The notes: generated by a model not told the origin, from the sequence alone. A stretch of 64,000 nt of DNA from Paenibacillus sp. (GCA_031180825.1 JAPSLM010000011.1:1-64000); one strand, 5' to 3'; counted from the first letter of the stretch, positions 34,956 through 44,174 are shown. Translations and numbers: made by a program.

Positions 34956-34984
34956 AATTTACCGCATCGCCGCATCTCTGTCAA
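34956..34984 (-). promoter_or_regulatory. SigA promoter of nrdAB
   Basis: On the minus strand TTGACA (34979-34984), a 17-base spacer, then TAAATT (34956-34961). Transcription would start near 34949, giving a leader of about 275 bases that contains both NrdR boxes and the attenuator hairpin. Confidence 0.7.
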
Positions 34985-35173
34985 TCTATTATTTCGGCCG
35001 AGAAACGCCAATTGATTAGGACAAAATCGCGAAAAAACGCCGAATTTGGTTTGTTATCGCGTTTTATGCTACATTTACTATGGGCTATGGGAAGCCTGCC
35101 TTTTTTTGTGATATAAATCGGGGTCATGGGAGGATGACATCGGGTTTCCGGTGAACGATAGGAGGAATCGCGA

Positions 35174-36841
35174 ATGGAATGGAGAGGGAATTGGGGAGAG
35201 ACGTACAGAAGGTTCGCCTTATGGCTGCTGATCGTCGGGTTCGGCTTCATGTTCCTGCTTGGGGCTGCGGCCCCGGCGGGAGCGCATGCTTCTCTCGTAC
35301 AGACGGTTCCGGCAAACGGCGCGGAGCTGGAGCAGCCGCCGGAGCAGGTGGTTTTGACGTTTAACGAACGGCTGGAGGAGGGGCTGTATTACTTAAGGGT
35401 CTACGACGGCAGCAAGCGCAAGGTGACGGATCAAGCGGCCGTGATGAACGATACCCGCACAACCTTGACCCTGGATCTGCCCGGACTCGCCAAGGGCATC
35501 TATGTGGTGACTTATCACGTCATCTCGGCGGACGGGCATCCCGTGGACGGCACTTATTTGTTCTCGGTCGGCCAAAGCCTGGACCAGCCGTCGGGCGTCA
35601 GCGGCAGCGCGCCTGCGATCGAGCATTTGCACCGCCATGACGACCCGATGAGCAGGTTTGGAGTAAAGGACGCGCTGCAGTTCGGCTCGCGCATTTTGTT
35701 TTATATGGCTTTACTCAGCTTTACGGGCTGGCTGCTCTGGCTGCGCTGGTTCGCTCCCGGAGAAAAAACGGATCCCGCCCGGATCCGGCTGAGGCAGTGG
35801 GCGGAACGGCTGCAGCAGCTCTATTTGATCGCGTATATTTTGTTCATGTGGGCGCATATGGGCGATCTGATCGGCGACGGAGGAGCGGAAGGCCTGCTGC
35901 GTTTATTCACCCAAACGACGATCGGCTACGCCTGGCTCGGAGGACTGCTGCTGGCGCTGCTGTCTTTTATCGTTCTGCACCGCAGCGTCTTTCTCGACTA
36001 TATCTGGCTTGCGCTTGTCTGGTTCGCCAAAAGCCTGCTCGGGCATGCGGCCGCCTTCGAACCGAAAAGCGAAACGCTGGTGCTGGACTGGCTTCATCTG
36101 GCTGCCTCTTCGGTATGGGTCGGAGGGCTGTTGATGCTGCTCGTCTTGTGGCGAACGGACAAGGAGACGGGCAGACGGTTCCTCCCGCATTTCTCTACGG
36201 CGGCGCTGATCAGCATCCTGCTGCTGACCGTCTCCGGCGTGCTGACCGTGTTCATTTTTCTTCCGGACTTGCGGTATATCGTCGAGACCGGGTGGGGCAA
36301 GCTGCTTCTGGCGAAGACCGGGCTCGTGCTGCTGGTTGTTGTGACCGCCGCGCTGATCCGCTTTTTGTTCCGCAAACGAAACGAACGGCGTGCAGGCTTC
36401 CTGCTTGGAGTCGATGCCGTCCTGATGACGCTTATTGTCGGCGTGGTCGGCGTATTTACTTATTTAACCCCGCTCCCGGCCAACGAGCCGCTGAACTGGC
36501 ATGTGATGGGCGAGAAAATCCATATGACCGCCCAAATCAGCCCGAACGTGCCGGGCGTTAACGATTTTACCGTCAAAGTGTGGCTGCCGGAAAAGCTCGG
36601 CAAACCGAAGCACGTGATCATGAAGCTGCAGGCGACGGACAATCCGGAAATTGCGCCGCTTCTGGTGCCGGTCGAATATACGGAGGATGTGAGCTTCGAG
36701 GAGTCGTTCGGATTAAAAAGACATACGTACAAAACGCGCGGCGCATATTTGCCTTATCCCGGCCATTGGAAGGTGGAGGTACGGGTTCTTGACAGCAACG
36801 ACGACGAAACGGTATATGAACAAGTGTTCCGTGTGTATTGA
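35174..36841 (+). CDS. CopC-CopD fusion, copper import/resistance (YcnJ-like)
   Basis: 555 residues. A signal peptide ends at PAGAHA, placing the copper-binding His at the mature N-terminus (HASLVQTVPANG). The CopC domain is at about 38-135 (with DGHPVDGTYLFSVG). A His-rich linker (EHLHRHDD) follows, then the CopD membrane domain of about eight segments (165-430), then a C-terminal extracellular domain of about 100 residues as in B. subtilis YcnJ. It probably brings copper into the cytoplasm. ATG after AGGAGGAATCGCGA. Confidence 0.88.
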   Translation: MEWRGNWGETYRRFALWLLIVGFGFMFLLGAAAPAGAHASLVQTVPANGAELEQPPEQVVLTFNERLEEGLYYLRVYDGSKRKVTDQAAVMNDTRTTLTLDLPGLAKGIYVVTYHVISADGHPVDGTYLFSVGQSLDQPSGVSGSAPAIEHLHRHDDPMSRFGVKDALQFGSRILFYMALLSFTGWLLWLRWFAPGEKTDPARIRLRQWAERLQQLYLIAYILFMWAHMGDLIGDGGAEGLLRLFTQTTIGYAWLGGLLLALLSFIVLHRSVFLDYIWLALVWFAKSLLGHAAAFEPKSETLVLDWLHLAASSVWVGGLLMLLVLWRTDKETGRRFLPHFSTAALISILLLTVSGVLTVFIFLPDLRYIVETGWGKLLLAKTGLVLLVVVTAALIRFLFRKRNERRAGFLLGVDAVLMTLIVGVVGVFTYLTPLPANEPLNWHVMGEKIHMTAQISPNVPGVNDFTVKVWLPEKLGKPKHVIMKLQATDNPEIAPLLVPVEYTEDVSFEESFGLKRHTYKTRGAYLPYPGHWKVEVRVLDSNDDETVYEQVFRVY

Positions 36842-36984
36842 TCGAAATTTCATATAAAAATATGTAAAAATTTCACGATTTATGTCGAAAGACATGGGTC
36901 TTTAAGACCAACATCCTCTTGTTCTTTTGGTTCCGGGGAATTAGAATAAGAGAAAACCTTCAAAAGAGGAAGCAGAGGATCGAC

Positions 36985-38718
36985 ATGGCAAAAAAACGGA
37001 GTCCTGCAGGTACGGGGCTGCTGCGGGAATGGCGGCATAAACTGCATCGGCACGCTGCGCTTCTGTATCTGTGGGGCGTTATGGCCGGCGCGGAAATCGT
37101 GCTGCTCTCACTTAAACAGTTGCTTGGCGTTTCGAACGACCCGTTGGACTTCATCACCTCGGGCTTGATCGTGCTGCTGGCAGCGCCATGCCTTAACGCG
37201 GCCGTCCGGAAAAGCAACGCCAAGCCGAACAGGGCGTTGGCTGCTGCCGTCGTTTTGATGGCGATCGCGGAGGTTGCGGAAATGGCACTGCGTTACGTGT
37301 TGATGCGACCCGCCGGACCGGTCGAAGCGATAGCCGATCTGACGGGAATCGTTCTGCTTACGCCGCTGCTCCATTTTGTGCTGACGGACATGCGCAACCG
37401 CGAGTTTACGGTACGCCAGTTAACGTACCTCGCTTATCACGATATGCTGACCGGGCTGCCGAACCGTCAAAAGTTTCAACAAAGCGTCGGCACGGCGATC
37501 CGGGAGGCAAAGCTGTCGGGGGAGAAGCTGTCCGTGATGTTCATCGATCTGGACCGGTTCAAGAACGTCAACGATACGTTCGGCCATGCGTTCGGCGATC
37601 TCTTGTTGACAGAAGCGGCGGAACGGCTCAAAAGCGGGCTGCAGGCAGGCGATTGCGTGTCGCGGCAGGGCGGGGACGAATTCGCCGTGCTGATCAAGAA
37701 TGCGCCGCAGCCGCACAATGCCGAGAACGTGGCGCAGAAAATCATTCATCTGCTCAACCAGCCTTTTGCCATAGACGGCCACGAGCTTCGGGTAGGCTGC
37801 AGTATCGGAATTGCCGTATATCCGCAGGACGGGGAAGATCCCATTACGCTGATGAAAAATGCCGATACGGCCATGTACCGGGCCAAGGAGCTCGGGAAAA
37901 ACGGCTACCAATTCTACAAGGCCGAGATGAACGATACGGTCATCCAGAAGCTGGTGATGGAAGAGTGGCTGAATAAAGCGCTGGAGCAGGAAGAATTCGT
38001 TCTGTATTACCAGCCGCAGGTCGATATTTTCACGACCCGCATAAACGGTGTCGAAGCGCTCATCCGTTGGAACCATCCGAGTCTTGGCTTTATCTCGCCG
38101 GGCGAATTTATTCCGCTGGCCGAAGAGACGGGATTGATCATTCCGATCGGACAATGGGTGCTGCGGACCGCCTGCAAGCAGAATAAGGCATGGCAGCTCG
38201 CCGGGTTTCCGCCGCTGAAGATGGCGGTGAATATTTCTCCGATTCAATTTCACCAGCACGATTTCGTCCAAGTGGTTCTCGGCGCCTTGCAGGAAAGCGG
38301 GCTGGAGCCCCGGTATTTGGAGCTGGAAATAACCGAAGGCATCGCGATGTACCATGTGGATCAAGTCATTCAAAAGCTGCAAACCTTGCGCGAGCTCGGC
38401 GTACATATCTCGATGGACGATTTCGGCACCGGCTATTCGTCCCTCAATTATCTCAAGAAGTTTCCGATCGACAAACTCAAAATTGCACAGCAGTTCGTTC
38501 GGGACATTACGGTCGATCCCGACGACGCCGCCATCGTACGGGCGATCATGGCCATGGCGCTCAGCCTGAAGCTGAACGTTATTGCCGAAGGGGTCGAGAC
38601 GGAGGAGCAGCTCTCCTTCCTGCTCGATATCCAATGCAGGGAGATTCAAGGGTATATTTACAGCAAGCCGGTTCCGGCAAGCGAATTTACCGATCTGATG
38701 CTGCGGTCTCCCGCCTGA
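36985..38718 (+). CDS. Membrane GGDEF-EAL protein
   Basis: 577 residues. Four hydrophobic segments lie in the first ~125 residues. GGDEF domain at about 140-300 with an intact GGDEF signature (SRQGGDEFAVLI) but the RxxD inhibitory site degenerate (QAGD). EAL domain from about 320: GVEALIRWNHP, NISPIQF, LEITEG, DDFGTGYSSLNYL, AEGVETEEQL and QGYIYSKP are all present. One deviation is that the usual KIDxSF is KIAQQF, so a conserved acidic residue is alanine. Predicted c-di-GMP synthase/phosphodiesterase, phosphodiesterase activity uncertain. ATG 36985 follows GCAGAGGATCG. Confidence 0.88.
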   Translation: MAKKRSPAGTGLLREWRHKLHRHAALLYLWGVMAGAEIVLLSLKQLLGVSNDPLDFITSGLIVLLAAPCLNAAVRKSNAKPNRALAAAVVLMAIAEVAEMALRYVLMRPAGPVEAIADLTGIVLLTPLLHFVLTDMRNREFTVRQLTYLAYHDMLTGLPNRQKFQQSVGTAIREAKLSGEKLSVMFIDLDRFKNVNDTFGHAFGDLLLTEAAERLKSGLQAGDCVSRQGGDEFAVLIKNAPQPHNAENVAQKIIHLLNQPFAIDGHELRVGCSIGIAVYPQDGEDPITLMKNADTAMYRAKELGKNGYQFYKAEMNDTVIQKLVMEEWLNKALEQEEFVLYYQPQVDIFTTRINGVEALIRWNHPSLGFISPGEFIPLAEETGLIIPIGQWVLRTACKQNKAWQLAGFPPLKMAVNISPIQFHQHDFVQVVLGALQESGLEPRYLELEITEGIAMYHVDQVIQKLQTLRELGVHISMDDFGTGYSSLNYLKKFPIDKLKIAQQFVRDITVDPDDAAIVRAIMAMALSLKLNVIAEGVETEEQLSFLLDIQCREIQGYIYSKPVPASEFTDLMLRSPA

Positions 38719-38720
38719 CG

Positions 38721-38778
38721 GAAACAAACAAGCGTTCCAGCCTCGTCCAATGCGAGGGCCGGAACGCTTGTTTTGGTT
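38721..38778 (+). terminator. Terminator between the GGDEF-EAL and aldo/keto reductase genes
   Basis: AAACAAGCGTTCC..GCCTC pairs with GAGG..GGAACGCTTGTTTT. Bidirectional between convergent genes. Confidence 0.85.
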
Positions 38779-38807
38779 TGTTTTGCAAATTTCGGGAAGA
38801 GGCCTGA

Positions 38808-39737
38808 TCAAGCTTTTGTTTCCTGCCAAGCCTGCGGGTGGCCGTCGCCGACATACTGCGCGGCCGCGGCATTGGCGATGACCTGCTGACGGCTTTTGCA
38901 GCCCGGGATGACCGCGCTGACGGCAGGATGCTTCAGGCACCAAGCCAGCGCCCATGTCGCCATGTCCATGCCTTCCGGCACCTCGTGCTCGCGGATGCGC
39001 TTCACTTCCTCCAGCTTCTGCCGCGTTTGCTCCGGATCGTGCCGATGGCGGACGTCGTTCTCCGCAAACGAGGCGCCGGGCTGGTACTTGCCGCTCAGAT
39101 AGCCGCTGGCCAGCGGCACGCGTGCCAGCACGCCGAGTCCTTGGCGCTCGCAGGATGGGAAGACCCGCTCCTCCGGCTTGCGGTCGAGCCGGTTGTAGAC
39201 GACTTGAATGACCTTCGAATTCACGCGTGCGGAGGCGCCCGTTTGATGGAGGTTGTCGTTGCTGCCGATGGACGTGCCGAGATGCCGTATTTTTCCCGCC
39301 TGTACTTGTTTATCCAGCATGGTCCACAGCTCGTCCTGATCGAAAACTTCGTCTGTGCCCGAATGGAATTGATAGAGATCGATATAGTCCGTCCGCAGCG
39401 CTTTGAGCGAGGCATCGAGCTGAGCCAGCACCGCTTGCGGCGACCACTCCTGACTCCGGTCCAGATGGGCGTGGAATTTATGCCCGAACTTCGTGGCAAT
39501 GACCCAATCTTCCCGCCGTCCCCGGGAGACATAGTTGCCGATAAGGGATTCGGAAGCATGGTCCCCGTAGCATTCCGCCGTATCGATCAAATTGATGCCG
39601 CATGCCTTGGCTTCGTCCAGAATCGCGTCCGCTTCCTCCTGGGTAAACGGCTTGCCCCATTCGCCGCCGAACTGCCATGTGCCGACTCCGATGACGGACA
39701 CCTTCAAGTTCGTTTTGCCGAGCCTCCGGTATTTCAT
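38808..39737 (-). CDS. Aldo/keto reductase
   Basis: 309 residues, NADPH-dependent TIM-barrel oxidoreductase. The catalytic tetrad is visible: Asp and Tyr in LIDTAECYG (about 52-57), Lys in IATKFGH (about 83), His in LYQFHSG (about 125). The start YRRLGKTNLKVSVIGVGTWQFGG is typical. Substrate unknown. GAGG-type site before ATG. Single gene. Confidence 0.88.
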   Translation of the reverse strand: MKYRRLGKTNLKVSVIGVGTWQFGGEWGKPFTQEEADAILDEAKACGINLIDTAECYGDHASESLIGNYVSRGRREDWVIATKFGHKFHAHLDRSQEWSPQAVLAQLDASLKALRTDYIDLYQFHSGTDEVFDQDELWTMLDKQVQAGKIRHLGTSIGSNDNLHQTGASARVNSKVIQVVYNRLDRKPEERVFPSCERQGLGVLARVPLASGYLSGKYQPGASFAENDVRHRHDPEQTRQKLEEVKRIREHEVPEGMDMATWALAWCLKHPAVSAVIPGCKSRQQVIANAAAAQYVGDGHPQAWQETKA

Positions 39738-39925
39738 CGATTACCCCTCCTTGAGCGAATGATTTTGCGCTTCCCCCTGATTTTATCTAATTCGCTAGCC
39801 TGCTTCAAATGCGAGGCGAGAAGCCGGTCGGACCGATTTCTCATTTTAAGGTTATTTTAATACTCTTTTCCTTCGGTTCAGTTATAGTTAATAGAAACGA
39901 TGTTGAGAAGGCGAGGGAGAAGCTC

Positions 39926-40450
39926 TTGAACCGAATGATGCGATGGGCGAAGGAATGGGTAGCGCCGCTTGGGCTGGCCGTCATCATCAGCTTTTCGTTT
40001 AACACGTACGTGGCGCAGGGGATGAAGGTGCCGACCGGTTCGATGCTGCCGACCATTCAGCTCGACGATAAAGTGTTTGTGGAAAAGCTGGTCGCGCTGA
40101 CCGATTTTAAGTTCGGCGATATCGTCGTCTTTTATCCGCCGCTCAAGGGAGAAGAAGACAATCGTTATATCAAGCGGCTGATCGGCTTGCCGGGCGATAC
40201 GATTGAGGTGAAGGACGGCGCGCTGTACCGCAATGGCGAGAAGGTGGACGAGCCTTATGTGAAGGAGCCGATGAAATACCGGTTCGGCCCGGTTCAAGTG
40301 CCGGAAGGGAAATATTTGTTCCTGGGCGACAACCGCAACGACAGTATGGATTCGCATCGGTGGCCGACGCCGTTCGTGGACAAAAGCAAGATCGTCGGCA
40401 AAGCGCTGTTCCGTTATTATCCGTTTGATCAGATCGGGGAGATTAAGTAG
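39926..40450 (+). CDS. sipS: Type I signal peptidase
   Basis: 174 residues with a TTG start after GCGAGGGAGAAGCTC; ATG at 39935 is an alternative, and a longer upstream frame is less likely. One N-terminal membrane anchor (APLGLAVIISFSFNTYVA) then box B with the nucleophile in PTGSMLPTI, box D with the general base Lys in RYIKRLIGLPGD and box E GDNRNDSMDSHRW. It cleaves signal peptides on the outer membrane face. Several Sip paralogues are normal in this group. Confidence 0.9.
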   Translation: MNRMMRWAKEWVAPLGLAVIISFSFNTYVAQGMKVPTGSMLPTIQLDDKVFVEKLVALTDFKFGDIVVFYPPLKGEEDNRYIKRLIGLPGDTIEVKDGALYRNGEKVDEPYVKEPMKYRFGPVQVPEGKYLFLGDNRNDSMDSHRWPTPFVDKSKIVGKALFRYYPFDQIGEIK

Positions 40451-40467
40451 CGGGGCTGGGTCTGGAC

Positions 40468-40496
40468 TGGACAAAACGATAGGGAACGCTTATAAT
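40468..40496 (+). promoter_or_regulatory. Promoter of tRNA-Gly(CCC)
   Basis: TGGACA, exactly 17 bases, then TATAAT, ending 23 bases before the tRNA. A GCTTA/TAAGC hairpin overlaps the -10 region. Confidence 0.8.
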
Positions 40497-40519
40497 AAAT
40501 AAGCGCAATCCCTTTTCGC

Positions 40520-40590
40520 GCGGGTGTAGTTCAATGGTAGAACTCCAGCTTCCCAAGCTGGCGGCGTGGGTTCGATTCCCATCACCCGCT
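40520..40590 (+). tRNA. tRNA-Gly (anticodon CCC), attachment site
   Basis: Acceptor GCGGGTG/CACCCGC, anticodon stem CCAGC/GCTGG around TTCCCAA, T-loop TTCGATT. CCA is not encoded. A decayed copy of the same tRNA lies 2.2 kb downstream, so its 3' part has been the integration site of a mobile element. Confidence 0.95.
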
Positions 40591-40706
40591 TACAAGAAGA
40601 TTTGTTACGAATTTTGGTTCGGAGTCAGGTTAAAACCGCATTTTGGAACGTTAACACACTAACCTTTTGGGACACTAAATTCCCATTTGGAAGGTGTGTT
40701 TTTTGT

Positions 40707-41171
40707 TATGTTGATTAAGTTTGCCATTGAAGATTTTATTGCCGACAAGAAATACAAAAATCGTCATCAAACACATTAGAGGTTTATGATTCTGTCCTTA
40801 ATATGTTTCAAAACTACTGCACTAAGAGCGAAATGGTCAGTATTCATGATGTTTCATCACTAACGGTAAGATCATTTCTTATTGAGCTACAAAATGAAAA
40901 AGGGAATAATGCGGCATCAAGCAATAACAAGCTTCGTGTGTTGAAAAACTTCTACGATTGGTTACAAGAAAACGAAATTATTATCGAAAAGCAAAATGTT
41001 TGTAAAAAGGTAATTATGCCAAGGGAGATATTATAATTAAGCCTTTTTCGGACTATCATATCGAACAGATGCTTGGTTATCTACGGCGCATTAAACAAAG
41101 AGAGCGTACTTTTTACGCCATTCGTGATTACACAATAATAGTTTTTTTCCTCTTAGGGATTAAAATGGTTT
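40707..41171 (+). pseudogene. Truncated, frameshifted tyrosine recombinase
   Basis: ATG at 40707 gives MLIKFAIEDFIADKKYKNR. A one-base shift then gives SSNTLEVYDSVLNMFQNYC and on through the SAM-like domain (NNKLRVLKNFYDWLQEN) to VIMPRE near 41030. A second shift continues IIIKPFSDYHIEQMLGYL to DYTIIVFFLLGI. The catalytic domain with the R..HxxR..Y residues is missing. The order and motifs match phage/XerC-type integrases. At least two frameshifts plus truncation make it nonfunctional. Confidence 0.75.
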
Positions 41172-41259
41172 TTGTTTGCTATTTTGTAATTTAGAACTTT
41201 TGATCCATACAAAAATTCGTTTTCAATGTTAAAAAAAGATACAGTGCTTTATACCACGG

Positions 41260-41556
41260 ATGCTTTTGAAGTTACAGATAAATAATCATGTTACACTAAA
41301 GGGCTGGCAAAATGACGGAGGACTACTTGATCATGAAGCAAGCAATAAATACAGAGTAGTAGAAGATAAATGGTATGGTTGGAAGGAATGGGGCATTGAA
41401 GAAATTGTAAATGGTGATCGCGATAAAAATGATTCACGAACTTGGTATACTAGAACTTTCGAAGGTATCCCTAATGGGAAAGGTTTTCATATCAGAATAA
41501 CAGGTAACAGCTCTCAAGGTTATGGTTCCGACGGGGCTGGAAATGTATATCAATAA
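41260..41556 (+). CDS. 98-residue hypothetical ORF in the island
   Basis: The product is hydrophilic, rich in W, G and D (WYGWKEWGIEEIVNGDRDKN), with no signal peptide at the chosen ATG and no good ribosome binding site. It may be the C-terminal remnant of a larger extracellular protein. Just upstream a 19-codon ORF ends in the overlapping frame, consistent with a frameshift. Unrecognised. Confidence 0.4.
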   Translation: MLLKLQINNHVTLKGWQNDGGLLDHEASNKYRVVEDKWYGWKEWGIEEIVNGDRDKNDSRTWYTRTFEGIPNGKGFHIRITGNSSQGYGSDGAGNVYQ

Positions 41557-41635
41557 TAACATTAGCAGTATACACTTTACATTTTCACAAAAAAAGGGTA
41601 TTCTTACCTTGTATTGAAAATGGAGGTGTAGTGAG

Positions 41636-41866
41636 TTGAAACGCTTTTTTGTGTTACTAAGTATACTCGTTGGTATGTTTGTGGTCTATCATGGAATTAT
41701 TGCGTTTACGACTACAGCACGTGGAGAATCAATTTATTTAATGGGTATGCTTATACCAGCACAAAATAACACACTATACACATATGGATCAATTTTTACG
41801 ATTGTCGGTGCTTTCTTGCTTGCTACTCCACTTATCTTTAGAAAAAATTGGAGTAAAAGACATTGA
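41636..41866 (+). CDS. 76-residue two-TM membrane protein
   Basis: TTG start eight bases after GGAGGTG. It has two hydrophobic segments: FFVLLSILVGMFVVYHGIIAF at about 4-24, quoted here split as FFVLLSILVG and MFVVYHGIIAF, and YGSIFTIVGAFLLATPLIF at about 49-67. Basic ends on both sides. Function unknown; cargo of the degenerate island. Confidence 0.55.
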   Translation: MKRFFVLLSILVGMFVVYHGIIAFTTTARGESIYLMGMLIPAQNNTLYTYGSIFTIVGAFLLATPLIFRKNWSKRH

Positions 41867-42116
41867 AAAATGCGCAAACAAGCAGTCCGGTTTTTGGGCT
41901 GCTTTACTTTTTGCAAAAAAGTAAACTATTAAACTGATAGGGTAATAGAAATAAAAATTCAAAATGGCCCAGAAGCGGGTTTCCATTTCTAGGCCATTGC
42001 TTGAATAACAAATTGAGTCTGGTTTCTAAACTCTCAAATTATGTTTCAGTCAGTTTTAGTCATTATGCTACCTTTTTGATATTCTTCGCTTTGCAAATGA
42101 AATGGACTTGGTTCAT

Positions 42117-42395
42117 TCACATAAGCTTTATAAGATAATCTCCATTTTTTTGTATATCTGTTGTATGACTTTCTCCGTCAAACTCTAACGCAAATAAAGG
42201 ACGCAAACTATCAATATTACATACAATAAAGTCAAAATGAGATTTAAGTGCGAAACCATATTCCTCATTTACTAAGACCACTTTTTGAAATGTTAAACAC
42301 GTCAGCAATTCTTACCTTTGGAAAAACAGAAGCGATCATTTCTCGGCATATATCGTCTAATCTAACTTTTTCGTATTTATTGAAGATTCTTTAAT
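42117..42395 (-). pseudogene. DUF2726-type nuclease-like gene fragment
   Basis: One frame gives NKYEKVRLDDICREMIASVF to FNISKSGLS, then a one-base shift near 42270 gives NEEYGFALKSHFDFIVCNID and FALEFDGESHT. The HFDFIVCN...ALEFDGxSH pattern is the core of DUF2726, a family related to restriction-like nucleases. The C-terminal catalytic part is cut off by a stop at 42117. A broken remnant of an island gene. Confidence 0.6.
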
Positions 42396-42706
42396 CACTA
42401 TGACTTCAACTCTCCTTCGGTGGTATCCGTAATATCATAGTATTTGTATTTGTTCTGCTATTCAAGAAGCACAAAAAAATTCAGCCTCGCTATTTGTTTG
42501 TTGATTTTTTATTTTATGCAACATGTCTTGATGCTATTTTATCTCGTTCAGAGAGCATATTGGATATACTGAGAGAGAAATAAAATTGACGAAGCTCTTT
42601 ATCAATATGGTGAGGGGCTATAATTTTACATGATTTGACCACTACACAAGTCGAATGGAACCCTATATACTTTGGTTAACGTGAAGCAAATGGTTAGTGT
42701 AGTGAA
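42396..42706. other. Featureless AT-rich end of the island
   Basis: About 310 bases with no gene, hairpin terminator or repeat that I can support. It ends at the tRNA-like repeat. Confidence 0.5.
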
Positions 42707-42773
42707 GGGTGTAGTTCAATGGTAGAACTCCAGCTTCTCAAGCTGGCGGCGTGGTCGATTCCCATCACCCGCT
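42707..42773 (+). pseudogene. Decayed tRNA-Gly copy (right attachment repeat)
   Basis: Compared with the tRNA at 40520-40590 it keeps GGGTGTAGTTCAATGGTAGA and most of the anticodon and T arms, but the loop is TTCTCAA (CCC to CTC), two bases are lost in the T arm (GCGTGGTCGATT), and the acceptor 5' bases AA no longer pair. It therefore cannot form a standard cloverleaf. It is best read as the attR-side duplication left by integration. Confidence 0.8.
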
Positions 42774-42932
42774 TATATTGAGTACAGAATAGACCGCAGC
42801 CTTTGTTGAGGCCGGTCTATTTTCTTTTCTAGAAAATAATTGCTTCCTCAAGCCGGCGCATTTATAATAAAACCTGCACATTTAACATACATATGGATAT
42901 AAAAAGTATATTTAATTTGCGGAGGATTGCGT

Positions 42933-44165
42933 TTGAACCGTTCATTTTACGCTTTATTGGTCAGCCAAACGGCAACCAATCTTGGCTTTGCCCTCTATAC
43001 GATGGTTATGGTCATGCATCTGTACGCGCAGACCGGTTCGACGGCGTTGTCCGCTGCCGTGACGCTAATCAGCGCACTTTCGCGAATGGTCAGCGGCTTT
43101 GTTTTGCCGTCGTTTGCCGACCGGTTTCGGCTTCCCGTGCTGCTGATCTTTTCGCAAACGACGCAGTTGGTCGTTCTCCTATGTCTTGCGCTGATGCTGA
43201 CACAGGACGTTTCGGCACTGAGCTTGATTGTCCTCATGGGGCTGCTTGCGATCATTTCTTTTTTCAACGGCTGGTTCTCGCCTGTCAAAAGCTCGCTGCT
43301 CCGGGCGGTCGTATCCGAGAAGGAGCGGGTGAGGGCGATCGGCTTGCTGTCTACGGTGGATCAAACGTTTCAATTTGCCGGGTGGACTTTGGGAGGCGTG
43401 CTGCTGACGGTTTTGAGCCAAGGCGCTGCGCTTGCGATTACTTTTGCCTTGCTTGTCTTATCGATCGGATGCATGTTCGTGCTAAAACGGCATGGGAAGC
43501 AGCATGAATCGGCAGGGCTTCGAACCGAACAAGGACTTGTGGCCAGAATGACGGCAGGCTGGAAGATTCTTTACGGGCATGAAGGACTGCGCGTCCTCGT
43601 CATGATGGATTTGATCGAATCTTGGGTCGGCACGATCTGGATCGGAGCGGTCACGTTAACCTTTGTCAAAGAGGCTCTGCACGAAGGAGAGGCCTGGTGG
43701 GGATATATTAACGGCGGCTACTACTTAGGCACCATCGTCGGCGGTTTGCTCGTCCTGCGGCTTTCCCGCCGGATGCGGGGAAGGCTAACCGCAAGCATGC
43801 TGCTCGGGGCGTTTCTGTTCGGGCTGCTGACGCTGCTGTACGGGTTCGTATCGAACGGCATGCTGGCGCTGCTGCTCGTCCTCTTGATGGGGCCGGCTTA
43901 TCAAATCCGGGATCTGGCACAAGAGACAATGGTTCAAAATAGCGCGGACGAGCATACCTTGCTTAAAGTGGCGGCAGCCCGGTCTACCTTGGTCCAGCTC
44001 ATCTCGATGTTTTCGATTGCCGTAATCGGAATCGTCACGGACTTGATCGGCGTTCGTCTGGTTTATATCGCCTCCGGCTGCGTGCTGCTCGTATCATCCG
44101 CGTACGGCTTCGTGCAATTGCAGCTCCGGAAAAAAGGGGCCTTGCTGGAGCGCGAACATCTGTAG
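42933..44165 (+). CDS. MFS transporter
   Basis: 410 residues, about 12 membrane segments of the macrolide-efflux-like (MefA/MFS_3) type. Features are LLVSQTATNLGFALYTMVMV at the start, SALSRMVSGFVLPSFADRF at about 48, and SSLLRAVVSEKERVRAIGLL at about 125. TTG 42933 is chosen because GGAGG lies 7 bases upstream; a TTG at 42927 is too close to it. Single gene between the island and the tail locus; efflux substrate unknown. Confidence 0.85.
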   Translation: MNRSFYALLVSQTATNLGFALYTMVMVMHLYAQTGSTALSAAVTLISALSRMVSGFVLPSFADRFRLPVLLIFSQTTQLVVLLCLALMLTQDVSALSLIVLMGLLAIISFFNGWFSPVKSSLLRAVVSEKERVRAIGLLSTVDQTFQFAGWTLGGVLLTVLSQGAALAITFALLVLSIGCMFVLKRHGKQHESAGLRTEQGLVARMTAGWKILYGHEGLRVLVMMDLIESWVGTIWIGAVTLTFVKEALHEGEAWWGYINGGYYLGTIVGGLLVLRLSRRMRGRLTASMLLGAFLFGLLTLLYGFVSNGMLALLLVLLMGPAYQIRDLAQETMVQNSADEHTLLKVAAARSTLVQLISMFSIAVIGIVTDLIGVRLVYIASGCVLLVSSAYGFVQLQLRKKGALLEREHL

Positions 44166-44174
44166 CGTAATTTC

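Larger units (their letters stand above)
40591..42706. mobile_element. Degenerate integrated element in tRNA-Gly
   Basis: The segment is bounded by the intact tRNA-Gly on the left and the tRNA-like direct repeat on the right (42707-42773). It starts with remains of a tyrosine recombinase, the usual position for tRNA-targeting integrases. It is clearly richer in A and T than its flanks. It also contains a DUF2726 fragment and two short ORFs. It has lost mobility because the integrase is broken. Confidence 0.7.

Noticed and set aside
37420..38955. 511-codon open frame antisense to the GGDEF-EAL gene
   Set aside because: It is an open shadow caused by GC-rich codon use. It has no domain and no ribosome binding site, and the sense protein has complete GGDEF and EAL motifs.
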